A model generated the notes under the pieces. It ran no database searches, was not told where the DNA came from, and saw nothing but the letters and a program-made list of their open reading frames with translations. A stretch of DNA of 38,547 nt, from the NCBI GenBank assembly GCA_002394465.1, contig DGTU01000046.1:1-38547 (forward strand). The letters are read 5' to 3'. This document shows positions 6,637 through 14,139 of the stretch, piece after piece. Position numbers and translations under genes: made by a program. Each line of letters starts with the position of its first letter. Positions within the stretch are counted from its first letter, which is position 1. Source of the DNA: Treponema sp. UBA4328 (GTDB taxonomy: Bacteria; Spirochaetota; Spirochaetia; Treponematales; Treponemataceae).

Positions 6637-9009
6637 TTATTTTTTTACGGCAGTGTAGGAACCGCTTGAATAAGTTACGGCCTTCGTTACGTCAGTCAGT
6701 TCAAAACTGATTTTATTTTTTTCGCCGTCAAATTTCATGCTGAACACAACCGTAGAATCCGGGAGAATCTTTCCGCTGAATTTAAATCGCCTGATATCCG
6801 GAGTGGTGAGTTCCGTTCCGAAATAGCGCTGTGCAAAATGTACGGCCAGATCAACCTGGGCAACGGCCGGAAGAAGCTTAAATTCAGGAAAGTGTCCGTC
6901 GAAATAGTCACTTGTTGCCGGAATATAGACTTCCAGTTCAACTTCGAGGTTCTTATCGTTCTCACGGCGGAGCATGACGGTTTCTGCAGGAATGCCGTGA
7001 ATGTTTTCAGGTGCGAACAGTTTCTGAATGACAGGCTTTTTCTTTTTTCCCTGGATGTCCATCGGAAGTACATCAAGATAACGCCATTTCTTCGGGAGAA
7101 CTACGTTTTCAAAGAACTGCAGCAGATAGTCGTGGAAATAACGGTTAATCAGGTACTTTTCCGTATCCTTAAATTTCTTTTTTCCTTCTTCGTTAAAGAC
7201 AACTGCAGCGGCAAGATACTGCCTTCTGTCGCTCATCGGAACTACGCATGAATCAAGAACAAGTCCGCTCTGAAGCAGTCTGGCTTCAACTTCCGTAACT
7301 GAAATGCGTTTTTCTTCAATTTTTACTATTGAGTCAGCACGTCCCTTGAGGATAAACCTTCCGTCGTCCTGAATGTCTACGAGATCGCCTGTAGCAAAGC
7401 CAGCCGGATCCTTGATGTAAGGCGAAATGATGGTGAGGCAGCCTGCATCATTTTTCCATATTTTTGCGTTTGCAAACGGAGTCCAGATCTGGCCGTCTTT
7501 TGTCTGCTGTCTGTATGCTATTCCTGAAGTTTCGGTTGAACCGTATACTTCAAGCGGGCAGAATCCGAAAATTCTGTCTGTATCCTGTGCTACTTCCGGA
7601 AGAAGGACGCCTCCGCTTGTAAAAATCCATGGATTTTTGAGGTTGAGTTTCTTTCCGTCACGTTCAGCATTCGTGCGCTTGAGGAAGGCAGGAACTGCAA
7701 TGATCATGTAAGAATCATCGTCGAGGGTTTCAAATTCTTCCGGGAATTCTATGCGCTTTCTGCGGAAAGGAACGCCCAGCGTAAACGGAAGCATCATCGT
7801 AAACAGAAGTCCGTAGATGTGATGCTGGCTTACGGTTGCAGTGAGCTTGCGGCTCAGGAATTCATCTGCCCACTGACTTATTACGAAAGCGTTGTCGGCT
7901 TCAAATTCAGTAAGGCGCTGCATTACGCGTTTCGGATGTCCTGTCGTTCCTGAAGTATGCATTACGATCCTGCTAGAATCTGCGTCGATTGAAGGGGTCT
8001 GTGTCTTTTCTTCTTCGGAAGGTTCGCTTTCCTTCGCAATAAGGTCCGGAATAAAATCAGCATTTTCGATTTTCTTTCCTTCGACTTCCGTCTGGTCCGT
8101 CAGAAAGCGTATCGTGCTGTCTGTACGTATTTCTGCTATGAAATTCGGGGCAATGTTTGCGGTAAGGAGAATTTCCTTTTTGCACTGGAGGAGCGCAACA
8201 TAGGTACAGATAAAATACCAGTAATCTTCGCAGTGAAGGATCCATTTGTCGCTTTGAGGGAATGAGTTTATGTATCTCCTGATTTTTGCACTGTCACGCA
8301 GGAAATCGTCCCAGGTCAGGTATTTCTGATCGCTCCATTTGTTTTCGTAGCACATAATCATGCTGCGGCTGCGGCTTGAAGCATTGAATTGTGAAATAGG
8401 ACAGGCTTTAGGCATTTTGCGGTTTACCACCTTTCTTACAATGAATTCCAGGACAAACAAGAGTCCCATGTTTGCATAGACTATTCCGCCGTTGTATACG
8501 GACCATACGATGTCGCGGTCGAGGTATTCAAACGGGAAAAAAACTGTCAGCAGAGTGACTGCGCCGTTTATGATGAAATATATTACCCATATCTGCGTTA
8601 CGACGCGGCAGTATCTGTTGATTCTGTCACGGTTCATTCCGAAGGCATTTTTCTTATCCGTCATCTGTACGAGCCTGAAGCAGAAGTTAGGCGGATTAAA
8701 AAGCGTATAGGCAAAGGTCCACAGAAAAACGATATCCATCAGAAACGGATAGAGCTTGATTATGATGTCATTTTTTGAAACAAGGCAGAAAATTCCTGCG
8801 CACAGCATTCCGGTCGCAGAAATAAAAAGATTTTTGTTTTCCCTGAAATTCTTTTTTGCAGTTGCATGAAGAAGGTAAATCATCCCGAAGAATATTACGA
8901 ACAAAGAAAAAATCCGCTTATCAACTTTAAGGACTACAAGGCAGCCGAAAACTATAAGCGGATAAAGTACAGAAAAAACTATGAAGAAAATCTTCGGGAA
9001 CGATTTCAT
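6637..9009 (-). CDS. Membrane (COG4648-like) / AMP-dependent acyl ligase / hotdog dehydratase fusion
   Basis: This is a 790-residue three-part protein. Residues 1-195 are hydrophobic with about six membrane spans and resemble the COG4648 membrane protein of aryl polyene clusters, including the Thr-Leu-Phe-Asn-Pro-Pro-Asn segment. Residues 205-665 form an adenylate-forming ligase: P-loop Thr-Ser-Gly-Thr-Thr-Gly-His-Pro-Lys (352-360), Tyr-Gly-Ser-Thr-Glu-Thr (489-494), Gly-Asp at 541-542, Gly-Arg-Ala-Asp at 556-559, and a lysine cluster at 655-658 near the expected catalytic Lys. Residues 690-790 are a hotdog-fold FabZ/ApeI-like domain with His706 in Asp-Gly-His-Phe-Pro. It should activate an aryl or acyl acid and load it onto a carrier protein at the membrane. 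Its ATG overlaps the ACP stop by four bases. In known APE clusters these are usually separate genes. Confidence 0.85.
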   Translation of the reverse strand: MKSFPKIFFIVFSVLYPLIVFGCLVVLKVDKRIFSLFVIFFGMIYLLHATAKKNFRENKNLFISATGMLCAGIFCLVSKNDIIIKLYPFLMDIVFLWTFAYTLFNPPNFCFRLVQMTDKKNAFGMNRDRINRYCRVVTQIWVIYFIINGAVTLLTVFFPFEYLDRDIVWSVYNGGIVYANMGLLFVLEFIVRKVVNRKMPKACPISQFNASSRSRSMIMCYENKWSDQKYLTWDDFLRDSAKIRRYINSFPQSDKWILHCEDYWYFICTYVALLQCKKEILLTANIAPNFIAEIRTDSTIRFLTDQTEVEGKKIENADFIPDLIAKESEPSEEEKTQTPSIDADSSRIVMHTSGTTGHPKRVMQRLTEFEADNAFVISQWADEFLSRKLTATVSQHHIYGLLFTMMLPFTLGVPFRRKRIEFPEEFETLDDDSYMIIAVPAFLKRTNAERDGKKLNLKNPWIFTSGGVLLPEVAQDTDRIFGFCPLEVYGSTETSGIAYRQQTKDGQIWTPFANAKIWKNDAGCLTIISPYIKDPAGFATGDLVDIQDDGRFILKGRADSIVKIEEKRISVTEVEARLLQSGLVLDSCVVPMSDRRQYLAAAVVFNEEGKKKFKDTEKYLINRYFHDYLLQFFENVVLPKKWRYLDVLPMDIQGKKKKPVIQKLFAPENIHGIPAETVMLRRENDKNLEVELEVYIPATSDYFDGHFPEFKLLPAVAQVDLAVHFAQRYFGTELTTPDIRRFKFSGKILPDSTVVFSMKFDGEKNKISFELTDVTKAVTYSSGSYTAVKK

Positions 9010-9248
9010 TTAGTCAGTGGTTCCAGGATATTTACAACATCCTGAACGGTTTTGACAGATTTAAAGATTTCCGGTTCAATCTTGCCGTTGATGTAAGGCT
9101 TCATCTTTACGATCATCTCAACTGCATCAATTGAATCCAGGTCGAGGTCAGTTACGATGTTTGCTTCCGGCGTAATATCTGCTTCGTCGATGTCAAAATC
9201 GTTTATAAGGGTTTCCTTGAGTTTTGCGTAGAGTTCGTCTTTTGTCAT
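9006..9248 (-). CDS. Acyl carrier protein (second of two)
   Basis: This 80-residue acidic protein carries the 4'-phosphopantetheine site Asp-Leu-Asp-Ser-Ile-Asp-Ala-Val-Glu-Met with Ser39. Size and motif fit a stand-alone acyl carrier protein. AAGGTGA lies just before the ATG, and the gene starts nine bases after the first ACP's stop. Its own stop overlaps the ligase start by four bases, so it is probably loaded by, or hands substrate to, the adjacent ligase/dehydratase. The ACP of primary fatty acid synthesis is usually beside fabD/fabF, which are absent here, so a dedicated role is inferred. Confidence 0.93.
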   Translation of the reverse strand: MTKDELYAKLKETLINDFDIDEADITPEANIVTDLDLDSIDAVEMIVKMKPYINGKIEPEIFKSVKTVQDVVNILEPLTK

Positions 9249-9257
9249 ATTGTCACC

Positions 9258-9521
9258 TTATTTTTTTGCCTGTTCAGAAGAGATGAATTCTGCAAGTGCG
9301 TTTACTGAGGCAAAGTGATTGCGTGTTTCGGAACTTTCTGTATTGAATTTAACGCCGAATTTCTTTTTAAGTGCTACACCAAGTTCAAGGGCATCAATAG
9401 AATCAAGTCCGAGGCCTGTTCCGAAAATAGGATCAGAGTCAGAAATCTGCTCCGGGGTAATGTCTTCAAGTTCAAGTGAAGAAACGATGCATTCTTTAAT
9501 CTGCTGTTTAAGTTCGTCCAT
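9258..9521 (-). CDS. Acyl carrier protein (first of two)
   Basis: This 87-residue carrier protein has the motif Gly-Leu-Asp-Ser-Ile-Asp-Ala-Leu-Glu-Leu with Ser41 as the phosphopantetheine site, preceded by a Pro-Ile-Phe-Gly-Thr-Gly-Leu stretch typical of ACPs in APE/flexirubin clusters. The start is ATG 9521, because CAGGA lies about eight bases upstream and the family begins here; an in-frame start at 9593 would run through the promoter. It is the first gene of the minus-strand operon ACP-ACP-ligase fusion. Confidence 0.92.
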   Translation of the reverse strand: MDELKQQIKECIVSSLELEDITPEQISDSDPIFGTGLGLDSIDALELGVALKKKFGVKFNTESSETRNHFASVNALAEFISSEQAKK

Positions 9522-9552
9522 TGTCAAAATCCTGAAAAAAATATTTTCCATA

Positions 9553-9581
9553 AATATATAGAAATTCTCAATAACTTTCAA
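9553..9581 (-). promoter_or_regulatory. Promoter of the ACP-ACP-ligase operon
   Basis: Minus strand: -35 TTGAAA at 9581-9576, a 17-base spacer and -10 TATATT at 9558-9553. The predicted transcript has a leader of roughly 25 nt with a CAGGA ribosome site before ATG 9521. It is divergent to the methyltransferase promoter about 30 bases away, so one regulator could control both halves of the block. Confidence 0.55.
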
Positions 9582-9612
9582 GAAAACCCGCATCCGGGCC
9601 TTTCTCCGCTAT

Positions 9613-9642
9613 TTGATTTTGTGGCCGTATTTTCACTATAAT
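9613..9642 (+). promoter_or_regulatory. Promoter of the methyltransferase operon (predicted leaderless)
   Basis: -35 TTGATT at 9613-9618, an 18-base spacer and a perfect -10 TATAAT at 9637-9642. ATG 9645 is only two bases after the -10, too close to be transcribed, whereas ATG 9651 is eight bases away. This places the start at 9651 on a leaderless mRNA. Confidence 0.6.
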
Positions 9643-9650
9643 TCATGACT

Positions 9651-10760
9651 ATGGAAAACAAAGAATATTATGAAGATAAAATCCGTGCGGTAGATGCCAA
9701 GGTTGAGGCAATAAAAATCTCTTTTGCCCCGGTGACTTTTCAGGCCGTACGTGCGCTGATTGAACTTGGTCTTTTGCAGAAAATTTCTGATGCAGGTGAT
9801 GAAGGAATTACGATTAAGGAACTTTCGGCTGCTTCCGGAATTTCAGAATACGGTGTCGGTGTTCTTGCTGAAATGGCACTCGGAATGGGTGTAATCAAAA
9901 TTAATCCGCAGTCAGAACCTGAATCAAAATCCGGACTCGGCAAGCTTGTTCTTGGAAAAACCGGCTGGTTTCTGCTTGAAGACGACCTTACAAAAGTGAA
10001 TTTTAATTTTACGAATGATATCTGCTACAAGGGCGCCTTTAACCTCATTGATTCCGTAAAAAACGGAAAGCCTGAAGGACTTAAGGTATTCGGTGACAGG
10101 TGGACTACGGTATATGAAGCTCTTTCAACGCTGCCGGAACGCGAGAAGAAATCATGGTTTGACTTTGATCACTTCTATTCAGATGTTGCCTTCCCTGAAG
10201 CACTTCCGATTGTTTACAAAAACAAGCCGAAGAATCTTTTTGACATCGGCGGAAACACTGCAAAATGGGCAATCGCAAGCTGTAAATACGATCCTGATGT
10301 TCATGTAACGATTGTTGATCTTCCGGGTCAGACTGCCGTTGCAGAAAAAAATGTCAGGGATGCCGGCTTTGAGGGCAGGGTAAGCTTTGTAAGCGGAAAT
10401 GTACTCGATGTTGAAACAAAACTTCCGGCCGGTGCAGATGCAGTATGGATGAGCCAGTTCCTCGACTGTTTCAGCCTGCATCAGATTACGAAGATCCTCA
10501 CAAAGATTTACAACTCAGTTGATGAAAACTGCGATATTTACGTAATGGAACCTCTCTGGGACATGCAGAAATTCCCTGGAGAAAGCTATGCGCTTCAGGC
10601 AACGAGCCTTTACTTTACATGCATTGCAAACGGAAACAGCAAAATGTACCGCTACGGCGAACTTGTTGAAGCAATCGAAAAGGCAGGTTTCAAACTGGTT
10701 ACTGCACATCACAATCTTGGAAGCAACTGCTATTCAATTCTGAATTTCAGGAAGAAGTAG
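9651..10760 (+). CDS. SAM-dependent O-methyltransferase-like protein
   Basis: This protein of about 369 residues has the two-part build of the plant-type/polyketide O-methyltransferases (Methyltransf_2). The N-terminal winged-helix dimerisation region is about residues 15-110. The Rossmann domain has Leu-Phe-Asp-Ile-Gly-Gly-Asn near residue 198, an acidic Val-Asp-Leu-Pro-Gly strand, and a Met-Ser-Gln-Phe-Leu-Asp segment. It should methylate a hydroxyl or ring carbon on a small aromatic or polyketide substrate; APE-type clusters carry such enzymes for the aryl head group. It is the first gene of the plus-strand half, divergent from the ACP operon. An ATG at 9645 would add two residues but lies too close to the -10. 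Confidence 0.85.
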   Translation: MENKEYYEDKIRAVDAKVEAIKISFAPVTFQAVRALIELGLLQKISDAGDEGITIKELSAASGISEYGVGVLAEMALGMGVIKINPQSEPESKSGLGKLVLGKTGWFLLEDDLTKVNFNFTNDICYKGAFNLIDSVKNGKPEGLKVFGDRWTTVYEALSTLPEREKKSWFDFDHFYSDVAFPEALPIVYKNKPKNLFDIGGNTAKWAIASCKYDPDVHVTIVDLPGQTAVAEKNVRDAGFEGRVSFVSGNVLDVETKLPAGADAVWMSQFLDCFSLHQITKILTKIYNSVDENCDIYVMEPLWDMQKFPGESYALQATSLYFTCIANGNSKMYRYGELVEAIEKAGFKLVTAHHNLGSNCYSILNFRKK

Positions 10761-10802
10761 AATAATTCGGAATGCGGAATTTTTGATTTTGAATCATAAA
10801 TC

Positions 10803-11462
10803 ATGAAATTATTTGTTACGAAATTTGCCAGTTACAAGCCTTCTCCTGAAAATCCGGCGGAAATGCCGAAGCTAGAATATGTTGACGCGCTGTTCCGCCG
10901 CAGGCTCAGTCAGATTACACGCATGACAATCGAAGCTGTTCACGCTCTTTGTGAAGATGATGACGGTGTCTCTCAGCTTTCTCAGATGAAACTGTGTTTT
11001 GCTTCGTTCCGCGGTGAAATTGCCAGACAGCTCAAAATTAACAAAGGTCTCGTTGAAGATGCAGACGTCATGCCTGCGCCTTTTTCACTTTCAGTTTTTA
11101 ATACGCCTCCGGCTGCAGCAACGATTGCACTTGGAATGAAAGCCGGCTATACGGCAGTCTATCCCGCTGAAGATGATTTTAAGGGCGCATTTCTTTCGGC
11201 TGCCAGTGCGGTTCTGTGCGGCAGTGAAAAGAATGTGGTCTTTGCTTATGCAGACGAAAAAATCCCTGATGAATACAGGGACTGCAGGGGCTTTACGGAT
11301 ACTCTTCCGCTCGCGTTTGCATGCATAATTTCAGCAGAACCTTCAGCCGGAAGTGCAGAGCTTGATTCTGACGGGAACCTTTCAGAAATTACTGCATCTC
11401 CTCAGAAATTCCTTGATTTTCTTGAGGACAGCGTAAGGCAGGCAGGAAAGACAGTTGCCTGA
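10803..11462 (+). CDS. Ketoacyl-synt_2 family (chain-length-factor-like) protein
   Basis: This 219-residue protein resembles the Ketoacyl-synt_2 family, which is found beside ACPs in aryl polyene clusters. Recognisable pieces are Phe-Ser-Leu-Ser-Val-Phe-Asn-Thr-Pro, an Ala-Gly-Tyr-Thr-Ala-Val-like strand followed by an acidic Glu-Asp-Asp, and Val-Val-Phe-Ala-Tyr-Ala-Asp-Glu-Lys-Ile-Pro. It is half the size of a true ketosynthase and has no Cys in a ketosynthase active-site context, so it is probably non-catalytic and should partner another ketosynthase. No such partner is encoded in the window. It starts 42 bases after the methyltransferase stop with no clear Shine-Dalgarno sequence, and its end overlaps the next gene by eight bases. 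Confidence 0.75.
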   Translation: MKLFVTKFASYKPSPENPAEMPKLEYVDALFRRRLSQITRMTIEAVHALCEDDDGVSQLSQMKLCFASFRGEIARQLKINKGLVEDADVMPAPFSLSVFNTPPAAATIALGMKAGYTAVYPAEDDFKGAFLSAASAVLCGSEKNVVFAYADEKIPDEYRDCRGFTDTLPLAFACIISAEPSAGSAELDSDGNLSEITASPQKFLDFLEDSVRQAGKTVA

Positions 11463-12333
11463 AAAAAATACAAGAGTCATTTACCAGTCTTCTCCGGTCA
11501 AAAACCATTTTCTGTACGTATGGCATATCACCGTAAAAATTTCCTCTTTTGTGCTTTTCGGAGCAGGTACAGTTGCCATTTCAATTGTGGTTTTCCCGGT
11601 GATGCTTATGATTTTCTGGGGTAGAAGACGTTTCAAGAGGGCTGCAAGAAGGTTTATTTCTGCAATGTTCAGGTTCTTTACCTGGTACATGAGTTTCCTT
11701 CACGGAAGCCGTTTTAAGACCAGCGATGATGCTGCATTTAAAAATCTTGGCGGCTGTATAGTGGCTGCAAATCATCCGTCCCTGCTTGATGTTGTCGTAC
11801 TCATAAGCCGGATTCCGCACGCAGACTGCATCGTTAACGCTTCGCTGTCCGGGAAAAACATTGTTCACGTAATTACGCGCGCACTTTACATATCGAACAA
11901 TCTTCCGTATCCGGAACTCATTGAAAAATGCCGTAAAAGTCTGTCAGAGGGCAATACGCTTATAATTTTTCCTGAAGGAACAAGAAGCCTGCCGTCGGGA
12001 CAGAATCCGTTTAAGAAAGGTGCTGCCCGCGTTGCACTTGCAACCGGATGTCCGATAGTTCCGGTTTTTATGGGCGGAAACGATAAGGTTGGTCTGAGGA
12101 AGCATGACCCGATGCTCAAATTTCATCCCTCTGACATGTACAGATACGATCTTTATATCAAGGAACCGCTTACAACCGATGAATACAGGGATCTTCCTGA
12201 GCCTGTTGCTGCCAGAAGAATTACAAAAAAGCTTCAGAAAATACTGAGCTATGAAAATAATTTTGAAAACATGATCGGTGCCGTTGAAGTTCCGGTTGAA
12301 CAGATTACCGAAGACGGACGCCTGGATTTTTAA
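11455..12333 (+). CDS. PlsC-type lysophospholipid/acyl-glycerol acyltransferase
   Basis: This 292-residue protein has a membrane segment at about 28-55, then the acyltransferase block Asn-His-Pro-Ser-Leu-Leu-Asp (H107, D112: the HX4D motif) and Phe-Pro-Glu-Gly-Thr-Arg at 172-177. The family acylates lysophospholipids or glycerol phosphate at the inner membrane; members beside ACPs in APE clusters are thought to anchor the product to lipid. The TTG start at 11455 overlaps the end of the chain-length-factor-like gene by eight bases, with AGGAAAG upstream. Start choice is fairly firm because no ATG lies near the family's N-terminus. It is the last gene of the plus-strand half. Confidence 0.88.
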   Translation: MPEKNTRVIYQSSPVKNHFLYVWHITVKISSFVLFGAGTVAISIVVFPVMLMIFWGRRRFKRAARRFISAMFRFFTWYMSFLHGSRFKTSDDAAFKNLGGCIVAANHPSLLDVVVLISRIPHADCIVNASLSGKNIVHVITRALYISNNLPYPELIEKCRKSLSEGNTLIIFPEGTRSLPSGQNPFKKGAARVALATGCPIVPVFMGGNDKVGLRKHDPMLKFHPSDMYRYDLYIKEPLTTDEYRDLPEPVAARRITKKLQKILSYENNFENMIGAVEVPVEQITEDGRLDF

Positions 12334-12348
12334 TTTTCTGCCTGCTCC

Positions 12349-12369
12349 GTGAAACAAAAAATGTTTCAC
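12349..12369. promoter_or_regulatory. Everted parS half-sites / stem-loop upstream of parA
   Basis: GTGAAACA at 12349-12356 and TGTTTCAC at 12362-12369 are perfect 8-base inverted arms around AAAAA. Each arm equals one half of the parS consensus (TGTTTCAC-GTGAAACA), but in outward order and split by five bases. The site is 53 bases before the parA ATG. It could be an autoregulatory ParB site or merely a hairpin closing the acyltransferase transcript; no T-run follows. Confidence 0.55.
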
Positions 12370-12409
12370 AAAATTTGCTAAATCTATGTATTTTCATTTT
12401 GAATTTCGT

Positions 12410-12415
12410 TATATT
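12410..12415 (+). promoter_or_regulatory. -10 box of the parAB operon (predicted leaderless)
   Basis: TATATT at 12410-12415 lies seven bases before ATG 12423, with no ribosome site between them. The -35 is weak: TGTATT at 12387-12392 gives a 17-base spacer. The everted parS-like stem-loop ends about 18 bases upstream of that -35. Confidence 0.45.
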
Positions 12416-12422
12416 TAATGCT

Positions 12423-13178
12423 ATGGGAAAGACGATTGTATTTGTAAATCAGAAGGGTGGTGTCGGAAAAACAACTTCCGCAATTAATATCGGAGCCTAC
12501 ATAGCAAAGGCAGGAAAAAAGGTTCTGCTCGTTGACTTTGACTCTCAGGGAAACATGTCCAGCGGTGTCGGCGTTTCGAAAGACAAGCCTACCGTATATG
12601 AACTGCTTGCAGGACAGTGTTCAGCCGATGAAGCAGTAAAAAAGACTCCTGTTGAAAATCTCGATGCAATAAGCGCTTCAATTGATCTTTCAGGTGCTGC
12701 AATTGAGCTTGTAGATCAGGAAAACCGCGAATACTTCCTTAAGAACGCCCTTGCTCCGTTAAAAGACAAATATGATTTTATCCTTATTGACTGTCCTCCT
12801 TCTCTCGGTGTTCTTACCCTGAACGGCCTTGCTGCCAGTGATGCAGTTCTCGTTCCGATGCAGTGTGAATATTTTGCACTTGAAGGAATTACGCTTCTTC
12901 TTCAGACGGTTAAAAAGGTTCAGAAGGCAATTAATCCGGACCTCGTTATCGGAGGAATCTTCTTTACGATGTATGACAGCAGGACGCGTCTTGCCCAGGA
13001 TGTAGTACGCCAGGTTCAGCCATATTTTAAGGATGTCGTATTTACTACGATTATTCCGCGCAACGTAAGGCTTTCAGAGGCTCCTTCTCACGGACAGCCT
13101 ATATGCCTTTATGATCCTGAATGCATTGGTGCTAAAAGTTACGAAAAACTTGCAGATGAGGTGATCCGCCGTGGCTAA
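12423..13178 (+). CDS. parA: ParA/Soj chromosome partitioning ATPase
   Basis: This 251-residue Walker-type ATPase has the deviant Walker A box Lys-Gly-Gly-Val-Gly-Lys-Thr-Thr at about residues 11-18, Leu-Val-Asp-Phe-Asp-Ser-Gln-Gly-Asn (A' motif), and the Walker B-like Ile-Leu-Ile-Asp-Cys-Pro-Pro-Ser. It binds DNA non-specifically as an ATP dimer and, with ParB, moves origins apart. The start was placed at ATG 12423: the family begins just before the P-loop, and an in-frame start at 12375 would add 16 hydrophobic residues and include the -10 box. It overlaps parB by eight bases. A chromosomal Soj is more likely than a plasmid ParA, given the housekeeping neighbours. Confidence 0.96.
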   Translation: MGKTIVFVNQKGGVGKTTSAINIGAYIAKAGKKVLLVDFDSQGNMSSGVGVSKDKPTVYELLAGQCSADEAVKKTPVENLDAISASIDLSGAAIELVDQENREYFLKNALAPLKDKYDFILIDCPPSLGVLTLNGLAASDAVLVPMQCEYFALEGITLLLQTVKKVQKAINPDLVIGGIFFTMYDSRTRLAQDVVRQVQPYFKDVVFTTIIPRNVRLSEAPSHGQPICLYDPECIGAKSYEKLADEVIRRG

Positions 13179-14139
13179 AAAATTCGGTCTTGGTGCGGGC
13201 CTTGATGCCCTTATGGGTGGTGCTTCCGTTGAAGATGAAGCCGCTCCGGAACCAAAAAAAGAAGAAAAATCTGAAAAGAAAACCTCATTCAAAAAATCTT
13301 CTGCTTTCCCTGCAGGAATTGAACAGGATGAAAACGGAAGGCTCTGGGTCAATCCTGAACTTCTCAAGCCTAATCCCCAGCAGCCGCGTCAGGAATTTGA
13401 TGAAGAAAAACTCCAGGAGCTTGCCGATTCAATCCGTGAAAACGGTATCATTCAGCCGATTACGATTGAAGACGCAAAAGACGGAACTTTCTATATAATC
13501 GCCGGTGAGCGCCGTACACGTGCAAGTAAAATAGCAGGACTTACAAAGGTTCCTGTCCAGCTCAGTTCATATAACGAGCAGAAAAAGCTTGAAGTAGCAC
13601 TTATCGAAAATATTCAGCGTGCGGATTTAAATCCTGTTGAAGAAGCACAGGCCTATTACAGACTCATGGAAATCGGCGGACTCAAGCAGGATGAAGTTGC
13701 ACAGAAAGTCGGCAAGAACCGTGCGACCGTTGCAAACGCAATCCGTCTCCTTAAACTTCCTGAAGACATTCAGAATGCACTTGTGTCAGGACAGATTACT
13801 TCAGGACATGCGCGTGCAATCCTTATGGTAAAGGATAAGACAAACATGCAGATTCTTTTCGGCAAAATAATCGGACAGAATCTGAGTGTACGTCAGGCCG
13901 AGGAACTTGCAGGAGAAATCAACGAACCTGCCGTTAAGCCGGAAAAGCCTGCTTCAGGAAAAAGTGCTTCTGCAGCACGCGATCCGGACCTGATAGACGT
14001 TGAAACGAAATTCATCGAAAAACTCGGAACAAAGGTTCAGATAAAGGGAGATTCTTCAAAGGGTCAGCTTGTAATTGAATATTTCAGCAGCGACGACCTG
14101 AACCGCCTCTACGACCTTATCATCGGTCCTGAAAACTAG
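13171..14139 (+). CDS. parB: ParB/Spo0J partition protein (CTPase, parS-binding)
   Basis: This 322-residue protein starts at GTG 13171 inside the end of parA, with translational coupling likely. Residues 20-50 form a charged Lys/Glu linker. The ParB/Srx domain starts at about 60 with Pro-Asn-Pro-Gln-Gln-Pro-Arg and holds the CTP-binding box Gly-Glu-Arg-Arg-Thr-Arg-Ala at 112-118 and Glu-Asn-Ile-Gln-Arg-Ala-Asp-Leu-Asn-Pro at 146-155. A helix-turn-helix lies at about 172-195, and a C-terminal dimerisation segment ends the protein. It loads at parS and slides as a CTP-dependent clamp. Its TAG stop shares the CTAG tetramer with the stop of the convergent sirtuin. Confidence 0.96.
   Translation: MAKKFGLGAGLDALMGGASVEDEAAPEPKKEEKSEKKTSFKKSSAFPAGIEQDENGRLWVNPELLKPNPQQPRQEFDEEKLQELADSIRENGIIQPITIEDAKDGTFYIIAGERRTRASKIAGLTKVPVQLSSYNEQKKLEVALIENIQRADLNPVEEAQAYYRLMEIGGLKQDEVAQKVGKNRATVANAIRLLKLPEDIQNALVSGQITSGHARAILMVKDKTNMQILFGKIIGQNLSVRQAEELAGEINEPAVKPEKPASGKSASAARDPDLIDVETKFIEKLGTKVQIKGDSSKGQLVIEYFSSDDLNRLYDLIIGPEN

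Noticed and set aside
12349..12369. Canonical parS site
   Set aside because: The halves are in the outward order with a 5-nt gap; the standard inward 16-mer is not formed, so it is reported only as an everted form.
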